From NCBI GenBank assembly GCA_946187695.1, contig CAMHSB010000011.1:1-60908 (forward strand): 60,908 nt of DNA, written 5' to 3'. Of this stretch, positions 42,178-50,592 are shown piece by piece; position 1 is the first letter of the stretch; the number at the start of each line of letters is the position of its first letter. Under the pieces are notes generated by a model, which worked only from the letters and a program-made list of their open reading frames with translations, did not search any database and was not told the origin of the DNA. A program made the position numbers and the translations under genes. The DNA comes from an uncultured Bacteroidales bacterium (GTDB lineage: Bacteria > Bacteroidota > Bacteroidia > Bacteroidales > Paludibacteraceae).

Positions 42178-43662
42178 TTAGAATAAATAGCCCATCTTTA
42201 CATAAAAATTCGCCCACTTGGCATTGTCCTGTTTGTCGATCGGCATGCCCCAGTCGGCAGAGAGCACGAAGTTCTCGTTCATACCGATCTTCAGTCCCAG
42301 ACCTGCCGTCATATGCGGCATGTAGATATCCTTCGGGTTCGTGGAGAAATAGTCCTCATACTTCGCCTCCGCAGCGGTCATGCTCTCCTGCAAGGTCTTG
42401 TACATGCCGTCCGTGTGCAACGCCACCAACTCATCCAGACTGTAGGGCTGGGTTACCATACCCAAGTCGAAGAACGGATTCAGGCCGATAAAGAAATGCT
42501 GGCGACCGATATCGAAATTCACCACGCGGAAACGGAACTCCACGTTCGCAAACGCAAAACCGTTCGCCAGGATACGGTTCGCCATCATACCGCGCACCGA
42601 GTTACCGCCACCCAGTCCTTCGTAGTACACACGCTGGATAAAGAGCGTGTTCATGTAGTTGTTCATGTAGAACGGCGACCGACCCGCTACGAGGTTCTGC
42701 ACGCCCACACGATAAGCGAAAGTGATCCTATTCTGACCGTTCTTGTCGCGGTAACAAGGCACATAGTGCCGGAAGGTGAAATTGAACTGCAAGTGGTTAT
42801 ACCCCGCTGCGGCTTGGTTGCCGTACTTGGCGTTGAACGCTGCCGAATAGGTGAAGAACAGGTCCGTGTAGATACCCTTATTCGGTCCTTGCCGTTTGTC
42901 ACGCGTGTCGTACGTGATACCGCCGCGCAGATAAGGATGCCAACCACCGTTCTTCTCCTCATCGCCGATGAGCCCCCATTGCTTGTACTTATCGTACAAC
43001 AACTCCTCATTCGGATTCAAAGCCTTCTGATGATCCAAACTCGGGTCGTACTCGTTCTTGCCGTTCAGCATCTTGATGTCGCAGTCGTCGATCAGATAAC
43101 CCAACACACCCAGACCCGCGTTCCATTTCAGGTCCTTGTAGATCGTACCCTCTATATCGCCCGCCACGCGGATCAGGTCGCGTTTGTATTTATAGAACAC
43201 ACGCGAACGGTATTCCGCCACGTTCATCTTCTCCGGCTTCTTGCTCCAGTCGTGCCAGGTATAGTGGTACTTCGACTGATACCCGTTGAAGCCGTAGAAA
43301 TCGCACATCGCGTCCGGCAGATAGGTCGCGTCCAAGGTCAACCGATAACCCGGAATGAGGTACTTCGAGTCGTAGTTAAAACGGAAGATACCGTGGTGCT
43401 TGGTTGTATAAGCGCCCTCGAAATAGAGCGAATGGATATACTCCGGGTACTGCTTGCCGTCGCCGTAATAATAGACGTTCGTCAAGATACCACCCTGAAA
43501 ACCGTAATCGGCATCGTACGCTACAGACGGCAGAATACCGAAGTTCCAACCCGTCTTGATCTTATTGCCCAACGAGTCCACCTCCTGCGGTTTCTTCTCC
43601 CGCTTCGCCATCACCGCCAGCGGCATCATCACCGCCAATAATACTATAATCGTCTTTTTCAT
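42178..43662 (-). CDS. Outer-membrane beta-barrel protein of the BamA/TamA (Omp85) type
   Basis: A 494-residue exported protein (signal peptide KKTIIVLLAVMMPLAVMA). Repeated alternating strands with aromatic ends, a YEGLGGGNSVRGM segment resembling the Omp85 lid loop, and a C-terminal FYVKMGYLF strand ending in phenylalanine support an outer-membrane barrel. There are no POTRA domains. Barrel-only relatives are common in Bacteroidota; the substrate is unknown. Confidence 0.85.
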   Translation of the reverse strand: MKKTIIVLLAVMMPLAVMAKREKKPQEVDSLGNKIKTGWNFGILPSVAYDADYGFQGGILTNVYYYGDGKQYPEYIHSLYFEGAYTTKHHGIFRFNYDSKYLIPGYRLTLDATYLPDAMCDFYGFNGYQSKYHYTWHDWSKKPEKMNVAEYRSRVFYKYKRDLIRVAGDIEGTIYKDLKWNAGLGVLGYLIDDCDIKMLNGKNEYDPSLDHQKALNPNEELLYDKYKQWGLIGDEEKNGGWHPYLRGGITYDTRDKRQGPNKGIYTDLFFTYSAAFNAKYGNQAAAGYNHLQFNFTFRHYVPCYRDKNGQNRITFAYRVGVQNLVAGRSPFYMNNYMNTLFIQRVYYEGLGGGNSVRGMMANRILANGFAFANVEFRFRVVNFDIGRQHFFIGLNPFFDLGMVTQPYSLDELVALHTDGMYKTLQESMTAAEAKYEDYFSTNPKDIYMPHMTAGLGLKIGMNENFVLSADWGMPIDKQDNAKWANFYVKMGYLF

Positions 43663-43702
43663 TTTTCTAGTGTTCTAGAATTCTAGAGATATAGATTTCT
43701 AA
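43663..43702. repeat. Five TTCTAG-type octamers between genes
   Basis: TTTTCTAG, TGTTCTAG, AATTCTAG, AGATATAG, ATTTCTAA in tandem. TCTAGAATTCTAGA (43674-43687) is also a perfect palindrome. The run supplies the DUF819 stop codon. Confidence 0.8.
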
Positions 43703-44871
43703 TTTAAAATATAAGCTATTAAAACCCCTAAATATGTGCCGATTGCATAACCAACGAGTCCGATCGCAATACCCGAAATCAGCACTTTCTTATTCTTCAT
43801 CGCACCCACTACCGGCGGTACGAAAGGCGGTGAGCAGAGCAACGCGATCTGACTCACGCAGAACAAGTCGCCGCTCACATGCATGATCCGGCAGAGCAAC
43901 AGATGCAGACTCGCCGCACAGGTCATCACCCAAGCGACAAACCCGCCGATCATCAGCGACCCGCCGTTCACGCTGTGGATATCGAAGAGCGAGGCCACGA
44001 TCACCGAGAAGATCAATATAAAGAACATACCCAACTCAAAGGTCTTCGGCAACTCCCTTACTTTCTTGAAGAACGACGCAATAATCGACAGCGTCGTGAT
44101 CGTCAGTATCACCACCAACTCGTTCAACGTGCCTGTCAGCAGCAAGGCCAGACCCGCACCGATCGCTAAGAACAGCACACTCAGTCCCAAGCCGGCGAAC
44201 ATACCGCCTACGTTCTTCTTGCTTAGCATGCCTTGGTAGTTCTCGATATCCTTGGTCTCCACCTCTTCGTCCTTGCGTCCGCGGCGCGTCACGTCGTCGT
44301 ACGGCAAGATCTTACGGAACATCTTGTAACCGCCGCCGATGATAAAGAAGATATACGGCGTTGTCAGTACCATCTCAAATGCCAGCACGATCGCCATGGT
44401 CGTCTTGTCGACGCCCAACGATGCACCCAAGGCGTTGAAGTTCATCGTACCGCCCGTGTAGATACCCGTCATCATCGCCGCTACCTTGTTAAACTCCGGC
44501 ACCTCCGGGGTGCGGAAGATATAGTAACCGCTGATTACCGCAGCCAGTACCGCACCGATACCGCCTACCAGCGACCACAGGGTCTTCGGCAGCGCTTTCG
44601 TCCATAACTTAAAATCGCAGTTGAACAGCATCAACGGTATCGCCAACGGTACCGTCACCGACATCAGCAGCGACTGGATCTTACTGAACGATGCTACCTC
44701 TACCGTCCCGGGCTCGAAATGCACAAACCCCGTCAGCGCAAATAGAATACCGATCGCATAGGCAGCCACCACCGTGCCCACTTTCTTCATCCAATTCCAG
44801 CGCTTGAATGCCTCAATAATCAACACCGGCACCAACACATACAGCGCAATTACAACATAAACTCGTATCAT
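43699..44871 (-). CDS. DUF819 family membrane protein
   Basis: A 390-residue protein with about ten membrane helices. GGIGAVLAAVISGYYIF, GIYTGGTMNFNALGASLGVDKTTM and FFILIFSVIVASLFDI match DUF819 (YjcL-like), a family of uncharacterised, transporter-like membrane proteins. It is flanked by two different tandem-repeat runs. Confidence 0.88.
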   Translation of the reverse strand: MIRVYVVIALYVLVPVLIIEAFKRWNWMKKVGTVVAAYAIGILFALTGFVHFEPGTVEVASFSKIQSLLMSVTVPLAIPLMLFNCDFKLWTKALPKTLWSLVGGIGAVLAAVISGYYIFRTPEVPEFNKVAAMMTGIYTGGTMNFNALGASLGVDKTTMAIVLAFEMVLTTPYIFFIIGGGYKMFRKILPYDDVTRRGRKDEEVETKDIENYQGMLSKKNVGGMFAGLGLSVLFLAIGAGLALLLTGTLNELVVILTITTLSIIASFFKKVRELPKTFELGMFFILIFSVIVASLFDIHSVNGGSLMIGGFVAWVMTCAASLHLLLCRIMHVSGDLFCVSQIALLCSPPFVPPVVGAMKNKKVLISGIAIGLVGYAIGTYLGVLIAYILN

Positions 44872-44872
44872 T

Positions 44873-44907
44873 CTTAATTCTTAATTTTTAATTTTTAATT
44901 CTTAATT
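44873..44907. repeat. Five TTAATTN heptamers at the acyltransferase end
   Basis: CTTAATT, CTTAATT, TTTAATT, TTTAATT, CTTAATT. The acyltransferase ends RIKN-stop inside this run, so its last residues come from the repeat. Confidence 0.85.
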
Positions 44908-45838
44908 GATAGATGTACTCTTGAAAGAACATCCAGAAGGGTAGTGGTATCAACAGCGTCAATGTCAAAAATACCAACTGCCATACATACTGTATCGAGT
45001 TATGGAACGCCCGATCCTTCACCTTGTGCTGTATAAACAGCCACATCCCCCACAACGGAACCGTCATCGCCGCACTCACCACAAACACTAGACTCAGCAC
45101 CACCGCCAGCGGTATCGCTGCCCACCGCGGCAATCTTTCACTCTTCACTCTTAACTCTTCACTCTTCACTACGAGCGCTGTCATCCGCTCGGTCAGCACC
45201 TCCCTTAACTCCATGATCAGCTGTGCCCGGCTATCGACAAAAGACAATCGACTCTGAACAAACGCCGTCACGTTGATCGGCTCGCCGATCGTCACGCGCA
45301 CGCTGTCCCACAGATGGAAATAATCGCCATACGCAATCCCCACTGGTACGATATAGATCGGCTTCTCTGCACCAAAACTCTCATTCGCCTGCAGCGCGAT
45401 CCGGAAAATACCCTTACTCAGTGGCAGGATCGTCCGATCGGGGTGGTGCGTTCCTTCGGCGAAGATACAGAACGGTACACCGTCCCGCAGGGTGTCCACT
45501 GCTTTGTTCATCGTCTCGTCGTTATGCCGTACCTCCTCCAGTCCGTCGCGTACCCTGCTGATCGGCATGATCTTAAGCCAGTTCAAGATAGCCGCTTTCT
45601 TCGGGTCCTTGAAGATATCCGCGCGCGCAACAAAAACCTTCCGTCCGTGGTCGATACCGAGTATCGCCATCGCATCGCACAAAGCGTTTGTGTGGTTCGG
45701 TGCGAAAATAACCGCCCCGTCGGTCGGGATATTTTCCTTCCCTATATACTCAAAACGCCTATACGACCGCCGGAACATCCAATCGACGTACGGTCGGAAG
45801 AAAGCATACCACCTGTCTCTGTCCTGAATCTTATGCAT
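44888..45838 (-). CDS. Lysophospholipid acyltransferase (PlsC-like)
   Basis: A 316-residue membrane acyltransferase. The HxxxxD motif is NHTNALCD, with VFVARADIFKDP and FAEGTHHPDRTILPLSKG as the acceptor and glycerophosphate-binding blocks. Two membrane helices lie near the C-terminus (AIPLAVVLSLVFVVSAAM; LVFLTLTLLIPLPFWMFF). The start at 45838 (MHKIQDRDRW) is 1 base past the SDR stop; an ATG at 45859 is also possible. Heptamers at 45136-45170 encode KSEELRVKSERLPR between the two domains. Confidence 0.87.
   Translation of the reverse strand: MHKIQDRDRWYAFFRPYVDWMFRRSYRRFEYIGKENIPTDGAVIFAPNHTNALCDAMAILGIDHGRKVFVARADIFKDPKKAAILNWLKIMPISRVRDGLEEVRHNDETMNKAVDTLRDGVPFCIFAEGTHHPDRTILPLSKGIFRIALQANESFGAEKPIYIVPVGIAYGDYFHLWDSVRVTIGEPINVTAFVQSRLSFVDSRAQLIMELREVLTERMTALVVKSEELRVKSERLPRWAAIPLAVVLSLVFVVSAAMTVPLWGMWLFIQHKVKDRAFHNSIQYVWQLVFLTLTLLIPLPFWMFFQEYIYQLRIKN
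45136..45170. repeat. Five CTTCACT-type heptamers inside the acyltransferase gene
   Basis: TTTCACT, CTTCACT, CTTAACT, CTTCACT, CTTCACT. Most of this run is identical to the run at 46620-46654 before the neighbouring SDR gene. Confidence 0.88.
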
Positions 45839-45839
45839 C

Positions 45840-46619
45840 TCAATATAACTGTCCCACAATCCAATTCACCAATCGCTTCGGCAGCAGCCGATCCAACAAG
45901 CAGAAGATCTTATACTGCGCGCCGCCCACATACTGCGGTGCCGGACAACGACGGGTTGCCATCTTGTACAAGTCCTTTGCCATCTGCTGCGGCCGCATAC
46001 CGCCCTGCTCATCTTTCTCCATCGCTGCCACCGCCTTACGGATATTGCCGTACGCGTCCATGCCCTCTTCGGATTTCTTGCGGGCTGCGGTAAATCCCGT
46101 CGACACATCCCCAGGCATCAGGACACCCACATAGATACCGAACGCTCGTACCTCGTTCTGCAAAGCCAGCGCCAAAGCATTGATCGCGGCCTTCGAGGCG
46201 CTGTAGAAACTCTGATACGGAATACTCAGTACGGCGGCCACACTACTCGTGAACAGTATCCGTCCCGCTTTCCGTTCCCGCATGTGGGGCAGCACCGCTT
46301 GCACGCTGTTCAGCGCACCGAAGAAATTAACCTCCATCTGGCGGTGGGCATCCTCCGTGCTCGTGAACTCGATCGCTCCGCTGATACCGTAGCCGGCGTT
46401 CGAGATAAACACGTCGATCGATTCGGCCTGCGCCAATACCTGCTTCACGGCTTCCTTCGTCTGCTCCGGCTTCGTCACGTCGCAATCGATATGCGTCACC
46501 TTGTCGGTGGACTTACCGCTCCGCGACCATTCAAACACCTGCCAACCTTTGGCTGCAAACAACTCCGCCGTCGCTTTTCCTATGCCCGACGATCCGCCGG
46601 TGATAACTACTGTCTTCAT
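45840..46619 (-). CDS. Short-chain dehydrogenase/reductase
   Basis: A 259-residue NAD(P)-dependent oxidoreductase. TGGSSGIG (7-14) is the cofactor site, NAG is at 74-76, and the catalytic pair is Tyr149-x-x-x-Lys153 (YSASK). The substrate is unknown; it precedes an acyltransferase and may act in lipid metabolism. The frame extends 10 codons upstream (KSEELRVKS) through a tandem repeat, so the start at 46619 (MKTVVITGG) is preferred. Confidence 0.92.
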   Translation of the reverse strand: MKTVVITGGSSGIGKATAELFAAKGWQVFEWSRSGKSTDKVTHIDCDVTKPEQTKEAVKQVLAQAESIDVFISNAGYGISGAIEFTSTEDAHRQMEVNFFGALNSVQAVLPHMRERKAGRILFTSSVAAVLSIPYQSFYSASKAAINALALALQNEVRAFGIYVGVLMPGDVSTGFTAARKKSEEGMDAYGNIRKAVAAMEKDEQGGMRPQQMAKDLYKMATRRCPAPQYVGGAQYKIFCLLDRLLPKRLVNWIVGQLY

Positions 46620-46654
46620 ACTCTTCACTCTTAACTCTTCACTCTTCAATTCTT
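46620..46654. repeat. Five ACTCTTN heptamers upstream of the SDR gene
   Basis: ACTCTTC, ACTCTTA, ACTCTTC, ACTCTTC, AATTCTT in tandem, between the short leader ORF and the SDR start. Confidence 0.85.
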
Positions 46655-46733
46655 ACACAAATTGATCAATCTTCTCTTTCGTCACGTGCTGCATCACTAC
46701 GGACAGTAGAATCAAAAACAACACTTTTTTCAT
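46653..46733 (-). CDS. Possible 26-residue hydrophobic leader peptide
   Basis: A short ORF beginning MKKVLFLILLSVV follows a good promoter (46753-46784) by about 20 bases and precedes the SDR gene. It looks like a signal sequence or the remnant of an exported protein cut short by the repeat. Too short to be sure that it is translated. Confidence 0.35.
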   Translation of the reverse strand: MKKVLFLILLSVVMQHVTKEKIDQFV

Positions 46734-46752
46734 GGTTACACAATTTTGCGTG

Positions 46753-46784
46753 CAAAATTACTACTTTTTTTTGACATACGCAAG
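46753..46784 (-). promoter_or_regulatory. -33/-7 promoter heading the SDR gene chain
   Basis: On the minus strand CTTG (46781-46784), 20 bases, TAATTTTG (46753-46760). From here down to menA at 31504 the genes are all on the minus strand with only small gaps or overlaps. Confidence 0.75.
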
Positions 46785-46812
46785 GGTTTGTGTATTTTTA
46801 TACAAATTATAC

Positions 46813-46849
46813 AAAAAAAAAAGAACGCGGCCATCACAGGTTCACGTTC
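46813..46849 (-). terminator. Terminator of the esterase operon
   Basis: On the minus strand GAACG (46845-46849) pairs with CGTTC (46823-46827), followed by ten T. It sits just past the esterase stop at 46860. The stem is short, but the T-run is long. Confidence 0.65.
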
Positions 46850-46859
46850 CGATAGAATT

Positions 46860-47987
46860 TCAAAGCTTGACCAAATAATCTGACAAATACAGCCGCCAGT
46901 TGCGCCAAGTGTGTCCACCGATGGTTTCGGTGTATTCGTGCGGGGCTTGAGCTTTATCCAAACGACGATTGAAACGTTTGGCGTTCGCATGGAACATGTC
47001 TGTCTTGCCGGAATAGACGTAATAGGTCGCGCTATCTTTTGGCAACTGCTCTTTGTGTACCACCGGAGAAAAGAGCCCGACCGCAGAGAAATAGTTCGGC
47101 AACAGATTGGCGGTATTGGCAGCCATCCGTGCACCATCCGAAAGACCTGCGATATAATGGTCATCGGAAACACGAAACGTTGAATCCACGAATGCCGTCA
47201 GTTCTACCAAGGCCCGTTCAATGTCGTGATCATGACACAAGCGCGAATAATTCATGATATTGTTGAACAACGAGCGATGAGTCGGCTTGCCTTCTTGCGG
47301 CTTGACATTCACGTCCGGCATCACAAGAATCATCGGTTGGCACTTTCCTTGCGCCACCAAATTTTCCAATATCTGAATCGCCCTTCCCCGTTCACTCCAA
47401 GAACCCTCATAACCACTGATACCATGCAGCAAGTAAAGAACAGGATAACGGAGTGTATCGCTGTACCCCGCAGGTAAGTATATATTCACCCGCCTGTTTA
47501 ACTTCTCCGCCGAGCTATACCAACGGGCATGTAGCATTGTGCCTTGATGTGCAGGTTGTTGGTATAGTTCTGTTTGTGCCGTCCCGCCTACCGTCACGAT
47601 GTTCCATTTATGCGTCATCTGCCAAGCGGTATCATTGTTCAAAGGATCATTTTTGCGTTTGCCATTCACCTTGAAACAATACGTATAAACCTCCGATTGG
47701 ATAGGGCGAGTAGTGGCATGGAAGCAACCGTCACTCTCCCGTTTCATCTTCACGCGCTTGCTGCGCAAATCGGTGTAACGCGTACTGTCCTCGCCTGCAT
47801 AGAAGAAATCTCCTAAAACGTTTACCCGCTTGCCTACCCCGCAGTAGCAGAAAGTAACCGTACTATCCTCGTTCACCACCACCGATTGGTAATCCTGTGA
47901 TATATTGATGGTATGCCGTTTGCGCGCCTCCGACGGAAGCACGCAAAGCAACATCAGTACTAATATAAAAGATTTACCACTCTTCAT
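46860..47987 (-). CDS. Secreted esterase (feruloyl/acetyl esterase type, alpha/beta-hydrolase)
   Basis: A 375-residue exported enzyme (KSGKSFILVLMLLCVLPSEA). Residues about 30-130 form an N-terminal E-set or CBM48-like domain (VTFCYCGVGKRVNVLGDF...VYTYCFKVNGKR). The esterase has YPVLYLLHG (oxyanion region), nucleophile Ser273 in GLSDG and catalytic His349 in GGHTW. The nucleophile elbow reads GLSDG rather than the commoner GxSMGG. It likely removes ester groups from plant polysaccharides or related glycans outside the cell. It overlaps the PCMD gene by 4 bases. Confidence 0.87.
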   Translation of the reverse strand: MKSGKSFILVLMLLCVLPSEARKRHTINISQDYQSVVVNEDSTVTFCYCGVGKRVNVLGDFFYAGEDSTRYTDLRSKRVKMKRESDGCFHATTRPIQSEVYTYCFKVNGKRKNDPLNNDTAWQMTHKWNIVTVGGTAQTELYQQPAHQGTMLHARWYSSAEKLNRRVNIYLPAGYSDTLRYPVLYLLHGISGYEGSWSERGRAIQILENLVAQGKCQPMILVMPDVNVKPQEGKPTHRSLFNNIMNYSRLCHDHDIERALVELTAFVDSTFRVSDDHYIAGLSDGARMAANTANLLPNYFSAVGLFSPVVHKEQLPKDSATYYVYSGKTDMFHANAKRFNRRLDKAQAPHEYTETIGGHTWRNWRLYLSDYLVKL

Positions 47988-48910
47988 TTTTTCGTTTGCG
48001 CTAAAGCACTATTATCGTACGCCAAACGGATATTATCTACCCACATTGTATTTCCCGGGCAACCGGTAAACGGAGCCATACTGCCGGCAGAAATTTGAAC
48101 GATGATATGGGTTGGTTCAAGGTCTCCACGGTAGTCCACTTCTTCGATGCAGACCATCTCCCCTTTGCTGTTATGGGTCTGATGGCGGTTATTGGTAAGC
48201 GCCAAGGACGATTTACCATACTGAACCGGAAGACGGAAGTCGTTCTGCCAATCGGTGGATTGCGTGATTTTCTTTTGCACCGTTCCTACGCGGTACGCAT
48301 AGACGTGTCCGTTCTCTTCCCAACGGTGTTGGAGAATGAGAGTGATCTGTCCGGCATCACGACCGTCGACATTCTTCACTTTAGTCTTGGCTGGAGCATA
48401 GACGGCTTGCTGGTTTTGAATAAGCGCTTTGTAATCGAGGATCAATGCACTCGGACGACCCGTAAACGGCACTCCCATATCAATCGCGGAGTTAGGATCA
48501 GAACTTTGTTTCATGCCCACCACATCAATCATCTTTCCTGTGAAAATCGAACCCGTAGCCAGAGCTTTGAAATCAATACCAATCGCACTTACCGTCTCCA
48601 GCGTGCTTTCCATACGACAACACGTTCCTTCGCCTCGTTTCTCGGGTATAACAGACACCGACACCTTGTCGATGCCGAATGCTTTAGCGTGCGCGTTGCT
48701 GCAATCCCATGTGCCGGCGAATTTATAGATGGTCTTCGTTTGACCGCCAATAAGCGACGATTCTTTAATATCATTGGACTTCCAATGTTCGAAATCTCCA
48801 AACGGGAAAGGTTCAATCCGCTCTTGAGCATGCATGCTAAGCGCAACAAACAAAAAGGTAATTACCAAGCCTGCAACGATTGCGCCGACTAAAAATCTAT
48901 TCACTTTCAT
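47984..48910 (-). CDS. PCMD-domain (putative carbohydrate metabolism) exported protein
   Basis: A 308-residue protein with a hydrophobic N-terminal signal or anchor (VNRFLVGAIVAGLVITFLFVALSM). The core matches PF13201 in form: FPFGDFEHW, GFDKVSVS-like and GVPFTGRPSALILDYKA, then GTPIAF-like strands, ending GNTMWVDNIRLAYD. These beta-sandwich proteins are probably surface glycan binders. Here the domain sits between a small secreted protein and an esterase, consistent with a small glycan-processing set. Confidence 0.82.
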   Translation of the reverse strand: MKVNRFLVGAIVAGLVITFLFVALSMHAQERIEPFPFGDFEHWKSNDIKESSLIGGQTKTIYKFAGTWDCSNAHAKAFGIDKVSVSVIPEKRGEGTCCRMESTLETVSAIGIDFKALATGSIFTGKMIDVVGMKQSSDPNSAIDMGVPFTGRPSALILDYKALIQNQQAVYAPAKTKVKNVDGRDAGQITLILQHRWEENGHVYAYRVGTVQKKITQSTDWQNDFRLPVQYGKSSLALTNNRHQTHNSKGEMVCIEEVDYRGDLEPTHIIVQISAGSMAPFTGCPGNTMWVDNIRLAYDNSALAQTKK

Positions 48911-48911
48911 A

Positions 48912-49250
48912 TCAAAAATACGTTCTAAAAGTAATCATTATTGCCGAACTGCTCTTCGGCGCTGTATATAGTTCGCCATATGGGCAAGCGGTGGGGCTGA
49001 ACATGGCAAACCATCTAGGTGCCATTCCTATTACGCCGTGCACTTGCGACATACTCATTCCGACATCTATCAGCAAGTTGGGCGTAATCGCCGGCAGAAC
49101 GATGTCGAAATACATTCTTCCTTTCCCGACAGGTCCTCCAAACAAGCCTTTGTCTGTTTTAGAAAAGTGCGGCAACGCGACGAAGTCTGCGGCCAAAGCT
49201 CTCACGCTGACGAATAGGGCGAAGAGACTCAAAAGTAGTACGCGCTTCAT
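48912..49250 (-). CDS. Small secreted protein of unknown function
   Basis: A 112-residue protein with a clear signal peptide (KRVLLLSLFALFVSVRALAA). The mature part is short, with KTDKGLFGGPVGKGRMYFDI and SMSQVHGVIGMAPRWFAMF. It overlaps the end of the glycosyltransferase frame by 92 bases, unusual in this tightly packed but normally 1-4-base-overlapping genome. The PCMD gene starts 1 base after its stop. Confidence 0.65.
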   Translation of the reverse strand: MKRVLLLSLFALFVSVRALAADFVALPHFSKTDKGLFGGPVGKGRMYFDIVLPAITPNLLIDVGMSMSQVHGVIGMAPRWFAMFSPTACPYGELYTAPKSSSAIMITFRTYF

Positions 49251-50406
49251 TTTCCTGGATTTCTTCGTTTAACATCTCTTCAAACTTAGTAACGGAAGCC
49301 TCCAAACTATACTGACGCCCCGCCTGACGATACCGCTCTTCCATCTCCAGACGCTCCTCCGGATGGTCCAGCCAGTAATCGATCGCACGCGCCAGATCTT
49401 TCGGATCGCCGGGCATAAACAGACTTCTACCGTCCAAAGCGAACTGCGGCGTAGCGCTCACATGGCTGTTGGCAATAACAGGCACTAATCCCGTTGCAAA
49501 CGCCTCAATGCAACTGATGGCCTCGCTCTCCATGTCGGAGGCGTGAACGTACAGATCAGTCGTCAGCAATTCCTCTATCAGTTCGTCACGCCCTACATAG
49601 ATAAACTGCGGTTGGTGTTTCAGGTCTTTGCCCAACTCCACGTATTTCTCGTATTCCGGACCTTTGCCTGCGAAAACGAGTTGGATACGATCAGCATACT
49701 TCGAGTACTTTACAGCGTTGATGATGACGTCTTGACGTTTCTCCTGACTCAACCGCCCGATCATCATAATTTTGAAGACCTCTTTTGCACATTGAACATT
49801 GTTCCTGTGCTCCTTTTTGTACTCTCCGGCTTCCATGAACGCGTCCTGGATCCCGTTGCTGATCACATGGATCTTGGCAGTGTAGCCGCGTTCCGCAATC
49901 ATCCTGCCCATAAATAAAGAAGGTACGTGTACGTGGCGCACGCGATTGTATATATTCCGGCGGAAAGAACGATAAAACATCTCGTTGAACCATTCCACTT
50001 TGCCCATGCTCACCGACGAAGTCATGTTCTCCGGCTGGATGTGGAAGGCTGCCGTCACCGGTTTTCCGATCTTGTGGCAGTAACTGATTGCCTCCATCTC
50101 AATCCCGAACGGCACGAACACATGTACAATGTCCGCCCAGTCGCACGCGGCATGCACAACCTCCGTATCATTATACGCAAAACTGAAATCGTGTTTGTCG
50201 CATAGCGGTTGGAATACCGGAATATGGAACTTTTTTGTGGTGAAATCACCATCTGTCAAATTGTTCTCAATGTACTCTGGAGTGTCCCAACAGAGAACTT
50301 TCACTTCATGACCTCTTTTGCGCAACTCGCCTGCAAAACGCTGTGCAGAAATCGACGTCCCGTTGTTCGTCGTATAGAAACTGTCTATTACAAATAAAAT
50401 CTTCAT
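49159..50406 (-). CDS. Glycosyltransferase family 4 protein
   Basis: A 415-residue GT-B retaining glycosyltransferase. The N-terminal Rossmann half begins MKILFVIDSFYTTNNGTSISAQRFAGEL; the C-terminal half has MIGRLSQEKRQDVIINAV, LVFAGKGPEYEKY, and the EX7E motif ESEAISCIEAFATG. These enzymes act on lipids or cell-surface glycans from nucleotide sugars. Residues about 385-415 (NEARTTFESLRPIRQRESFG) overlap the next gene and look like read-through, so the ancestral stop may have been near 49250. It has its own promoter. Confidence 0.92.
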   Translation of the reverse strand: MKILFVIDSFYTTNNGTSISAQRFAGELRKRGHEVKVLCWDTPEYIENNLTDGDFTTKKFHIPVFQPLCDKHDFSFAYNDTEVVHAACDWADIVHVFVPFGIEMEAISYCHKIGKPVTAAFHIQPENMTSSVSMGKVEWFNEMFYRSFRRNIYNRVRHVHVPSLFMGRMIAERGYTAKIHVISNGIQDAFMEAGEYKKEHRNNVQCAKEVFKIMMIGRLSQEKRQDVIINAVKYSKYADRIQLVFAGKGPEYEKYVELGKDLKHQPQFIYVGRDELIEELLTTDLYVHASDMESEAISCIEAFATGLVPVIANSHVSATPQFALDGRSLFMPGDPKDLARAIDYWLDHPEERLEMEERYRQAGRQYSLEASVTKFEEMLNEEIQENEARTTFESLRPIRQRESFGRRLRRVAALF

Positions 50407-50447
50407 ATTTTTGTTCTTTTTTCGTGAGCATTTTTCAAAAACGGCTG

Positions 50448-50455
50448 CAAAAGTA
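50448..50455 (-). promoter_or_regulatory. -7 element for the glycosyltransferase operon
   Basis: TACTTTTGCAG on the minus strand, 42 bases upstream of the start. No clear -33 box. The 50407-50592 gap is divergent, with the AraC promoter on the other strand. Confidence 0.5.
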
Positions 50456-50520
50456 CTGCTTTATAATGGATTAGCGTTTTTCTAATTCATGCAAAAATTG
50501 TTCTAAATCTACTATTATGC

Positions 50521-50551
50521 TTGCACATGTCAAAAAATTGTTGTACCTTTG
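50521..50551 (+). promoter_or_regulatory. -33/-7 promoter of the second AraC gene
   Basis: TTG (50521-50523), 20 bases, TACCTTTG (50544-50551), with CACATGTCA in the spacer. Confidence 0.8.
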
Positions 50552-50592
50552 CACACAAATTGTTTTAATTCGTACATCTAAAACCGAACATT

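Noticed and set aside
42313..43641. A 442-residue plus-strand frame opposite the barrel gene
   Set aside because: Composition is histidine/arginine/valine-rich shadow coding; the minus strand has a signal peptide and a barrel pattern.
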